A stretch of 17,331 bases of DNA from Hyphomonadaceae bacterium (lineage in GTDB: Bacteria; Pseudomonadota; Alphaproteobacteria; Caulobacterales; Aquidulcibacteraceae). The notes under the pieces were generated by a model, which ran no database searches, was not told where the DNA came from, and saw nothing but the letters and a program-made list of their open reading frames with translations. The position numbers were made by a program, and so were the translations under genes. The DNA lies in contig JAEUMU010000112.1 of NCBI GenBank assembly GCA_016791325.1, forward strand, positions 1 to 17,331, given 5' to 3'. This document shows, one piece after another, positions 1 through 5,609 of the stretch; positions within the stretch are counted from its first letter, which is position 1, and every line of letters begins with the position of its first letter.

Positions 1-325
1 TGATCGACGCATCGAGCTCGTTGCGCCCCTCGGCGCTAAACACCGCGCCGCGGCCCGCGTTAAACAGCGGGTGGTCCTCCAGATAGACGACGGTGGCCTC
101 AACCGCATCGAGCGCACTGCCGCCGCCGTCAAGAATATCACCGCCAATGGAGAGTGCTTGGCGCATGGCCGCGCGGTACTCCGCCTCCAACTCGGGCGAA
201 AGGTTCGCACGCTCAATCACGCCCGCGCCGCCATGGACGACGATCGACCAGCGCGGTGCAGGCTCGGGCGCGCTCGCGCATGCCGTCAGCGCAAACAAAG
301 CGAGCACAAGTGCGGCGGCGCGCAT
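1..325 (-). CDS. Isoaspartyl peptidase / L-asparaginase (Ntn-hydrolase), lipoprotein form, partial
   Basis: Only the first 108 codons are present; the gene runs off the left edge. The N-terminus is a lipoprotein signal with lipobox LTAC (Cys16), so the product should be exported and lipid-anchored. The mature part begins with the family hallmark HGGAG (residues 31-35), and later GGGSALDAVEA and PLFNAGRGAVF, which are typical of the plant-type asparaginase/isoaspartyl peptidase N-terminal (alpha) half. The catalytic Thr and autocleavage site lie outside the window. Family members hydrolyse isoaspartyl dipeptides and asparagine. The start codon overlaps the hpd stop (TGATG), so translation is probably coupled to hpd. 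Many relatives are cytoplasmic, so the lipobox is notable. Family assignment is secure; preferred substrate is unknown. Confidence 0.87.
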   Translation of the reverse strand, partial: MRAAALVLALFALTACASAPEPAPRWSIVVHGGAGVIERANLSPELEAEYRAAMRQALSIGGDILDGGGSALDAVEATVVYLEDHPLFNAGRGAVFSAEGRNELDASI

Positions 326-1398
326 CAGCCCGCCTTCAACACGCCACGGCGGATCTGATCAAGCTCGATGCTCTCGAAGAGGGCTTTGAAATTGCCTTCG
401 CCGAATCCTTCGTTGCCTTTGCGCTGGATGAACTCGAAGAAAATCGGCCCAACGGCGTCCTTGCCGAATATCTGCAGCAGGAGACCTTGGCCCTCGCTCG
501 GCGCGCCATCAATCAGGATGCGGCGCTTACGCAGCTCTTCCACCGGCTCGCCATGGCCTGGCAGGCGCTTATCGATCAGATCGAAATACGTCTCGATGGT
601 ATCTTGCAGCTCAACACCGCGCGCACGCAGGCGATCGACTACGTCGTAGAGATTGTCCGTGCCGAAGGCGAGGTGCTGGATGCCCTCGCCTTTGTAGCGC
701 TGGAGATATTCCTCGATCTGGTCAACTTTCCCTTCTTCGCCCTTCGATTCATTGAGCGGGATGCGGATCTTGCCATCAGGACTCGTCATCGCCTTCGAGA
801 ACAGGCCAGTGACTTTGCCTTCGATGTCAAAGTAGCGAATTTCGCGGAAATTGAAGATGCGCTCGTAATAATCGGCCCATGTCTTCATGTTGCCGCGGAA
901 CACGTTGTGCGTCAGGTGATCCAAATAAGTGAGCCCGATGGCGTTCTTCGACTCATCGGCGCCTTCGATCGGCTTGAAGTCGATGTCGTAGATCGTCTCC
1001 GCACCGTAGCGATCGACAAGATAAATGTAAGCGCCGCCGATGCCCTTGATCGCCGGAATGTTGAGTTCCATCGGCCCAACCTTGCCTTCAACCGGCTCGG
1101 CGCCGCGCCTCACGGCCTCTTCGAAGGCGTGCTTTGCGTCACGCACGCGAAAGGCCATCGCGTTGGCGGAAGGCCCGTGCGCGGCGCGAAACTCAGCAGC
1201 CTGGCCTGAGGGTTCCAGGTTGAGGATGAAGTTGATGTCGTTTTGCTTGTAGCGAAGGACATTCTTGGAACGATGCCGTGCGACGGCGGTGAAGCCGATC
1301 TGTTCGAAATACGCGGCAAGCTTTTCTGGTTCGGGCGAGGTGAATTCGACAAACTCGAACCCATCGGTCCCAATCGGATTCTCGAACAGATCGGCCAT
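325..1398 (-). CDS. hpd: 4-hydroxyphenylpyruvate dioxygenase (HPPD)
   Basis: Converts 4-hydroxyphenylpyruvate to homogentisate in cytoplasmic tyrosine/phenylalanine catabolism, using Fe(II) and O2. The product is 357 aa, the length of Pseudomonas HPPD. Two vicinal-oxygen-chelate halves are visible; the likely iron ligands are His161 (LDHLTHN), His242 (GIQHLAFGT) and Glu322 (IFFEFIQRKG), matching the known 2-His-1-Glu set. The start at 1398 is chosen because GAGGAA lies about 6 nt upstream and the protein then begins MADLFENPIG like the family; a longer reading frame extends upstream antisense to marR, and an in-frame ATG at 1443 has no ribosome site. Divergent from marR with a 54-bp spacer, suggesting local control. 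The stop overlaps the start of the isoaspartyl peptidase. No homogentisate dioxygenase gene is in view. Confidence 0.97.
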   Translation of the reverse strand: MADLFENPIGTDGFEFVEFTSPEPEKLAAYFEQIGFTAVARHRSKNVLRYKQNDINFILNLEPSGQAAEFRAAHGPSANAMAFRVRDAKHAFEEAVRRGAEPVEGKVGPMELNIPAIKGIGGAYIYLVDRYGAETIYDIDFKPIEGADESKNAIGLTYLDHLTHNVFRGNMKTWADYYERIFNFREIRYFDIEGKVTGLFSKAMTSPDGKIRIPLNESKGEEGKVDQIEEYLQRYKGEGIQHLAFGTDNLYDVVDRLRARGVELQDTIETYFDLIDKRLPGHGEPVEELRKRRILIDGAPSEGQGLLLQIFGKDAVGPIFFEFIQRKGNEGFGEGNFKALFESIELDQIRRGVLKAG

Positions 1399-1413
1399 TG
1401 GCGTTTCCTCGAT

Positions 1414-1462
1414 CGCTTGCTTTTGTCCTGGATTTAGTTTCATCTGCAACCAATGGCAAGCG
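1414..1462. promoter_or_regulatory. Inverted repeat CGCTTGC/GCAAGCG flanking the hpd-marR spacer
   Basis: Perfect 7-bp arms at 1414-1420 and 1456-1462 with 35 bp between them. The left arm is in the hpd leader, the right arm in the first codons of marR and over the candidate hpd -35 box. MarR proteins usually bind shorter, closer palindromes, so this may be two half-sites or chance. Confidence 0.22.
1431..1459 (-). promoter_or_regulatory. Candidate sigma-70 promoter of hpd
   Basis: Read on the minus strand: -35 TTGCCA (1459-1454, 5 of 6 to consensus), 17-nt spacer, -10 TAAATC (1436-1431, weak). Transcription would start about 20-30 nt before the GAGGAA ribosome site of hpd. The -35 element overlaps the marR start codon region, so a repressor bound here could control both genes. 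Inferred from sequence only. Confidence 0.35.
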
Positions 1463-1920
1463 TGAAACGAAAGCCGGGCCCGGCCGAACTGCTGGTGCTG
1501 GAGGATTTTCTCCCCTACCGGCTTTCCGTTCTGTCGAACCGTGTTTCCGGCGCGATTGCCGCGCGCTACGCCAAAGCGTTCGCTCTCAGCATTCCGGAAT
1601 GGCGCGTGATCGCTGTTCTGGGCCGGCGCCCGGGCTTGACCGCAACAGAGGTCGCCGAAGCGACGGAGATGGATAAGGTTGCGGTGTCGCGCGCGGTGGC
1701 TCGGCTCGTTGCCGCGAAGCGCGTAGCCGCCCAGGCGGACGCGCGCGATGCCCGCCGCCAAAGGCTCACGCTTACGCGCGAGGGCGAAAGCGTGCACGCC
1801 CGCATCGCCCCGATGGCGCTGGAGAGCGAGCAGCGCCTTCTTTCCGCACTTACCGTCCGCGAGCGCGCCGATCTCAACGCTTTGCTGGACCGGCTGCTCA
1901 TCGCGGCGCGGAACCTATAG
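1453..1920 (+). CDS. MarR-family transcriptional regulator
   Basis: A 155-aa protein of standard MarR size. Residues ~12-45 would form the dimerisation helix; a helix-turn-helix follows at ~62-84 (LTATEVAEATEMDKVAVSRA, with recognition helix around KVAVSRAVARL), then the winged hairpin at ~96-108 (DARDARRQRLTLT), a strong MarR signature; the C-terminal helices complete the dimer interface. It is divergent from hpd and shares its 54-bp promoter region, so the simplest inference is a repressor of hpd and itself that responds to an aromatic ligand. No Shine-Dalgarno sequence precedes the ATG, so the message may be leaderless; a GTG at 1462 is a weaker alternative start. The ligand cannot be read from sequence. 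Confidence 0.93.
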   Translation: MASVKRKPGPAELLVLEDFLPYRLSVLSNRVSGAIAARYAKAFALSIPEWRVIAVLGRRPGLTATEVAEATEMDKVAVSRAVARLVAAKRVAAQADARDARRQRLTLTREGESVHARIAPMALESEQRLLSALTVRERADLNALLDRLLIAARNL

Positions 1921-1995
1921 CGCCAATCGCAGCACGGACCGGAACCATCGCTCTCTTGAAGCGTCCGCATAGCGGGGCGCTCCAAGGAGAATTGC

Positions 1996-2634
1996 ATGAC
2001 ACGAATTTCATGGTTGGCTGCAGTAGCGGTCGTCGCACTTGGCGCATGCGCGCAAACCGGCGGCGCGACGGAGAGCGCAGCGCAGTCTCTTAGCGCGCAG
2101 ACCGGCAGCGTCACGACCGGCGCCCCGGCGGCGCCTGAGCCGCAGGCCGCCACTCCGGGCGCATTCACGGACGCGCAACTCACCGCGTTTTCCGCCGCCA
2201 GCGCCGAGATCGATCCGATCAGCCGCGCCATCGCCAGCCAGACGCCAGAGCAGCAAGCGCAATCGCGCACGCAAATCGCAGCCGCCTTGCAGCGTAACAA
2301 CATCGACGCGTCGACCTACAACGCCATCGCCGCAGCGGCGCAAACGGATCAGGCCCTTGCGACGCGCATCGCTGCGGCCGCGCCGGGCGCGTATTCCGAT
2401 ACACAGCTGCGCGCGTTCGTGCGTGCGGCGGAGGAAATCGACCCCATCAATCGCACCATCGCCGGGGCCACCCCAGAAGCCCGCGCGCAAGCCGCAACCC
2501 GGATACGCGCCATTCTGGATCAAAACGGGCTGGATGCGGCTGCCTACAACGCCATCGCCACACGCGCGCAAACAGATGCCGCCTTGGCGGGGCGCATTGA
2601 AGCCCTGCGAACAGCGTCAGGCGAAGGCGAATAA
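1996..2634 (+). CDS. Lipoprotein with two DUF4168-like repeats
   Basis: 212-aa secreted protein with a good ribosome site (AAGGAGA, 6 nt before ATG). Lipobox LGAC puts the lipidated Cys at residue 18. An Ala/Thr/Pro-rich linker (19-54) is followed by two homologous units, residues ~55-126 and ~131-202, each beginning PGA-F/Y-(T/S)D-x-QL-x-AF, continuing AEEIDPI-x-R-x-IA or similar, then a helix ending in YNAIA-(x)-AQTD-x-ALA. This pattern resembles DUF4168, usually a single domain in other proteins. Helical and extremely Ala-rich. Function unknown; likely periplasmic or outer-membrane anchored. It lies 75 bp behind marR and converges on the PQQ-type dehydrogenase gene with 5 bp between stops. 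DUF assignment comes from pattern recognition, not a search. Confidence 0.85.
   Translation: MTRISWLAAVAVVALGACAQTGGATESAAQSLSAQTGSVTTGAPAAPEPQAATPGAFTDAQLTAFSAASAEIDPISRAIASQTPEQQAQSRTQIAAALQRNNIDASTYNAIAAAAQTDQALATRIAAAAPGAYSDTQLRAFVRAAEEIDPINRTIAGATPEARAQAATRIRAILDQNGLDAAAYNAIATRAQTDAALAGRIEALRTASGEGE
2158..2601 (+). repeat. In-gene tandem duplication coding the two DUF4168-like units
   Basis: Copy 1 at 2158-2373 and copy 2 at 2386-2601, offset 228 bp (76 codons). Protein similarity is clear over the whole unit, and short stretches are identical in DNA, such as TACAACGCCATCGCC near the end of each copy. The divergence implies an old duplication. Confidence 0.75.
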
Positions 2635-2639
2635 GCGCG

Positions 2640-3842
2640 TCAGTGTTGCGGCGTCAGCCGCAGCACTGCGCCGTTCTCATCATCCGTGACGACCCAGAGC
2701 GCGCCATCCGCGCTCTGGGCCACATCGCGCACCCGCGCCCCGATATCAAACCGCTCCTCGCCCACCACCCGCTCGCCTTCCAAAACAAGGCGCACTAGCG
2801 CGCGTGTGTTAAGGCCGGAAATCAGCAGATCGCCGCGCCAGGGAAACAGGTCGCCGCGGTAAAAGACCATGCCGCCCGGCGCAATGACGGGATCCCAATA
2901 ATAATTTGGCTGCTCCATGCCTTCGCGCACGGCAATGCCTTCGTTCACCGGCGCGCGGCTATACTCCAGCCCGTAGGAGATCACAGGCCATCCGTAATTC
3001 AGCCCCGCTTGCGTAAGGTTGAGTTCATCGCCCCCGCGCGGGCCATGCTCCGCGGTCCAAAGCGCGCCGGTTTGCGGGTGAATGTCGGCGCTTTGCACGT
3101 TGCGGTGCCCGTAAGACCAGATTTCAGGCTGCGCATCCTCGCGATTCACGAATGGATTATCGTCCGGCACGCCGCCATCGGCGTTGATGCGGATGACCTT
3201 GCCAATGTGGCTGGATAGATCTTGTGCGCGCTCGCGCGAATCCGTCTGCTGCCGATCGCCCAACGTTATGTACAACCTGCCCTCAGGATCGAACACCAGC
3301 CGCGAACCGAAATGCCCGGTCGAGCGCCATGCCGGTCGCTGCCGGAAAATCACTTGCACGCCCTCCACGCGCGAGCCGTCTTCGCTAAGCCGGCCGCGCG
3401 CAACGCTTGTCGCGTTGGTTTCGCCGCCACGGGGTTCGGCGTAACTCCAATAGATCAGGCGGTCCTGCGCAAAAGTGGGACTGAGTGCGATGTCGAGCAA
3501 ACCGCCCTGCCCGCGCGCATCAACACTTGGGAGCCCCGCCACCGGCGGCGACACCACCCCCTCTGCGCTGACCACGCGCAAGCGCCCAGGGCGCTCCGTA
3601 ACAAGCGCCCGCCCGTCAGGCAGAAACGCGATCGCCCAAGGCCGCGTCAGGCCGGACGCCAGCACCTCACGCTGCAATGTCACGCCGCTCGGGCGCTCCG
3701 GCGCGCGCGTCTGCCCGGCGAACGCCGGCGTGAAATTCGCGTTTGGCGCGCCTTGGGTCACTGCGCCCCCAGGCTGGCCGTGGCTTTCGGCGCCGGTGCA
3801 TGCGGCGATGCCCAGAAGGGTGGCGAACAGCACATTGCGCAT
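2640..3842 (-). CDS. PQQ-dependent sugar (aldose) dehydrogenase, lipoprotein form
   Basis: 400-aa beta-propeller enzyme of the soluble glucose dehydrogenase/YliI class, which oxidises aldoses in the periplasm using PQQ. Start chosen at 3842 because it yields MRNVLFATLLGIAAC, a lipoprotein signal with lipobox IAAC (Cys15), with GAGGA about 10 nt upstream; the longer form from 3872 puts charged residues before the signal and has no ribosome site. Family marks: RPWAIAFLPDGRALVTER (68-85), GGLLDIALSP, GHFGSRLVFDPEGRLYITLGD (His177, matching the catalytic-base segment), IGKVIRINADG, WSYGHRNVQ (Arg247, PQQ-contact segment) and EHGPRGGDELN (265-275). Sugar specificity cannot be told. No pqq biosynthesis genes are in view. 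Divergent from the TIR gene. Confidence 0.93.
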   Translation of the reverse strand: MRNVLFATLLGIAACTGAESHGQPGGAVTQGAPNANFTPAFAGQTRAPERPSGVTLQREVLASGLTRPWAIAFLPDGRALVTERPGRLRVVSAEGVVSPPVAGLPSVDARGQGGLLDIALSPTFAQDRLIYWSYAEPRGGETNATSVARGRLSEDGSRVEGVQVIFRQRPAWRSTGHFGSRLVFDPEGRLYITLGDRQQTDSRERAQDLSSHIGKVIRINADGGVPDDNPFVNREDAQPEIWSYGHRNVQSADIHPQTGALWTAEHGPRGGDELNLTQAGLNYGWPVISYGLEYSRAPVNEGIAVREGMEQPNYYWDPVIAPGGMVFYRGDLFPWRGDLLISGLNTRALVRLVLEGERVVGEERFDIGARVRDVAQSADGALWVVTDDENGAVLRLTPQH

Positions 3843-3950
3843 GCGGTTGTTGTCCTCAGCTTTTTTCATCACGGGATCAGATATGTGGCCCGGAGACGCC
3901 TCGCCTAGCCTTGCGCGCTCTTTTTCTACTCGCGCGCCGTAAAGGGGCGG

Positions 3951-3961
3951 GCTAAGTTAGC
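3951..3961. promoter_or_regulatory. Perfect 11-bp palindrome upstream of the TIR gene
   Basis: GCTAAGTTAGC: 5-bp arms around a central G, ending 24 nt before the TIR start codon and placed in the 143-bp divergent spacer with the dehydrogenase gene. It stands out in a GC-rich region and could be an operator or part of the promoter. A second, lower-complexity pair GCGCGC (3913-3918 and 3932-3937) lies just upstream. No clear -35/-10 pair could be fixed here. Confidence 0.3.
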
Positions 3962-3985
3962 AATGGTTGTGGGAGGGGGACACGC

Positions 3986-4621
3986 TTGGCTGACGTTTTC
4001 ATCTCCTATTCGCGGCTTGATCATGATCGCGTTCGCCCGATCGTTGATCGCCTGGGCTCGCTTGGGTACACGACGTGGTGGGATAAGCACCTTCGCGCGG
4101 GCCAAGTGTTCGTCGATGAGATTGAGCGCCAGCTGGACGCAGCACGTTGCGTGCTGACAGCTTGGAGCCACAACGCCCGCAATTCAACCTGGGTTTACGC
4201 GGAATCTTCCCGTGCGCTTGATGCGCGCAAGTTTCTGCAGTTCCGGCTCGACACCGTGCAGCTGCCGCTGCCGTTCGATGCGCTGCAGGCCGCCGACATG
4301 ACAAGCGATCGCGGCGAGTGGGGCCAGCTGGAAGCGCAGATCGCCGCCATCATGCGCGGCGGCGGCGCGCCTCCCCCTTTGCGCAACGCGCGTGCGCCCG
4401 GCCCGCTTGCGACGCCGGCTGCGGCTGGCTCGACAAAACTGCTCACCGCCGCCAGCACAGCGACGCTCGCCGCCTACGCCGGCGCGGTGTCAGCCACCTA
4501 TAATGGCGTGATGGCCCCGGAACAATTGCAGGTGGCGCTGACTGGCATGGTTGGCGTCGCCGGCGCATGCGCCGCGCTGAGCGCGCACCGCTTGTTCGCA
4601 ATCAACAGAGCCGGAGGTTAA
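3986..4621 (+). CDS. TIR-domain protein with C-terminal membrane hairpin
   Basis: 211 aa. The TIR domain spans about 2-122: strand A box ADVFISYSRLDHD, BB-loop region WWDKHLRAGQVFVDEI (31-46), and the segment NSTWVYAE with Trp69 and Glu73 in the W-x-x-x-E spacing of the catalytic glutamate in NAD-cleaving bacterial TIR domains. A Gly/Pro/Ala linker (~125-148) leads to two hydrophobic stretches, ~152-172 and ~181-201, with K151 and R202/R208 flanking, fitting a hairpin that keeps TIR and tail in the cytoplasm. The start is TTG at 3986: it gives MADVFISYS and has a purine-rich AGGGGG 6-7 nt upstream; the nearby ATG at 3963 is in another frame. The stop is 4 nt before the next start, so the two genes form one unit. 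Likely a nucleotide-hydrolysing signal or toxic effector, perhaps in phage defence; enzyme activity is inferred. Confidence 0.9.
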   Translation: MADVFISYSRLDHDRVRPIVDRLGSLGYTTWWDKHLRAGQVFVDEIERQLDAARCVLTAWSHNARNSTWVYAESSRALDARKFLQFRLDTVQLPLPFDALQAADMTSDRGEWGQLEAQIAAIMRGGGAPPPLRNARAPGPLATPAAAGSTKLLTAASTATLAAYAGAVSATYNGVMAPEQLQVALTGMVGVAGACAALSAHRLFAINRAGG

Positions 4622-4625
4622 CGCA

Positions 4626-5516
4626 ATGGCTCGGTCCTTGCTCGGCGCCTTTGTCGGCGGCACGCGCCAAGTTTTGGTCGCGCAGCTTTTCATTTCAATC
4701 GCTGCTGTCGGCTTGGCGGGTTGGACGCTCGCGGTCACCAACGATCTCATCCGCGAACGCGAACGTCTGCGCGAGCGCGTTATTCAGCTTGAGCAGACAA
4801 TCGCAAACACTGGCGCCGTGGTGCCTGGGCCAGTTACAACGGTGCAGCCCACCACGCCCGCGCCTTCGGACGCAGCGTACCCCGGGCAGATCAGCCCGCG
4901 CGCCGAGGTGGTCACGCCGGAAAGCGAGCCAGCGGACGGGCCTGAGCCGGCTGTGACGCCGGATTCATCGCGCCCGCAGACGCCCTTAGAAACCGATGCA
5001 ACATCCGCTCCGTCGCCAGGGACCAACTCACAGAATCCATCTGCCGAAAGCGTGCTCGGGCAGATCATCACGGATCTGTTCACGCCGCCCCCGCCCGTGG
5101 GCACCGTGGTGCTTCACGCGCGTAGCGAGAATGACGCGGCTTACGCCCGCCGCCTCGCCGCCACGCTCACGCAATCGTCCAATGTGCGCTACATCATCGA
5201 GGTGATGGCGCCGCGCGATCCGCGCCAATCCGGTTACGCCTATTATGACGGGCGCCAGAGCCGTTCCGCCTCGGCGCTCGTGCAGCAATTTCACGATGCG
5301 GCGCGCCGGCAGGAAATAGCGGCATGGTCGGCCCAGCTGCGGGGCACGGCGCTGCCAGCGCAAGGCCAATACACGCCGGATCGAGTGGACATCGTGCTCC
5401 CGCCGCTGCCCGTCCCGCAGCCACCACGGGATATGAGCATTGATCCGCGTATCCTGCGCGAGACGCCGAGCATCAGCCGGCAGACTGAAACTACGCGCCC
5501 GCCGCCGGTTCGCTAG
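4626..5516 (+). CDS. Membrane-anchored coiled-coil protein, partner of the TIR gene
   Basis: 296 aa, no confident family. Order: transmembrane segment ~16-38; charged heptad-like helix ~40-60 (LIRERERLRERVIQLEQTIA); Pro/Thr/Ser/Glu-rich disordered linker ~62-157; a small alpha/beta-looking domain ~158-245 (GTVVLHARSENDAAYARRLAATL then IIEVMAPRDPRQSGYAYYDGRQSRSASALVQQF); Pro-rich tail. The small domain has the rhythm of LytR_C/SPOR-like domains, strand-helix-strand with a YY/F-H-type late motif, but this is only a resemblance. GGAGG of its ribosome site overlaps the end of the TIR gene (stop at 4619-4621), so the two are almost surely co-translated. Orientation is ambiguous: Arg-rich segments follow the membrane helix, which could keep the C-terminus in the cytoplasm next to the TIR domain rather than in the periplasm. 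Confidence 0.82.
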   Translation: MARSLLGAFVGGTRQVLVAQLFISIAAVGLAGWTLAVTNDLIRERERLRERVIQLEQTIANTGAVVPGPVTTVQPTTPAPSDAAYPGQISPRAEVVTPESEPADGPEPAVTPDSSRPQTPLETDATSAPSPGTNSQNPSAESVLGQIITDLFTPPPPVGTVVLHARSENDAAYARRLAATLTQSSNVRYIIEVMAPRDPRQSGYAYYDGRQSRSASALVQQFHDAARRQEIAAWSAQLRGTALPAQGQYTPDRVDIVLPPLPVPQPPRDMSIDPRILRETPSISRQTETTRPPPVR

Positions 5517-5609
5517 GCCGCCCGACGCACCGCAGAGGCAGCTGGCCGCAACTGCGGTTGCATTAAGGGCGCGCTTTGCTTAGGGCCCCACGCGCAAGCG
5601 GGGGATTTT

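Noticed and set aside
154..1209. Long plus-strand open frame (351 codons) opposite hpd
   Set aside because: It is the antisense shadow of hpd, which has all iron ligands and the right length; the plus frame shows no domain or ribosome site.
1566..2303. Minus-strand 245-codon open frame across marR and the lipoprotein gene
   Set aside because: It is antisense to two well-supported genes, Ser/Ala/Arg-rich, with no recognisable motif; typical GC-rich shadow.
3913..3937. GCGCGC pair flanking a T-rich core as a terminator or operator
   Set aside because: The arms are simple alternating CG, common by chance here, and no T-run follows the second arm.
3986..4621. TIR gene as ThsB of a Thoeris system
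   Set aside because: The neighbour lacks the SIR2/SLOG or NADase features of ThsA, and ThsB proteins do not normally carry a C-terminal membrane hairpin.
5546..5561. Overlapping inverted repeats CCGCA-AC-TGCGG and GCAAC-TGCG-GTTGC after the TIR partner gene as an intrinsic terminator
   Set aside because: The stems are only 5 bp and no T-run follows; at most a weak hairpin or a chance palindrome.
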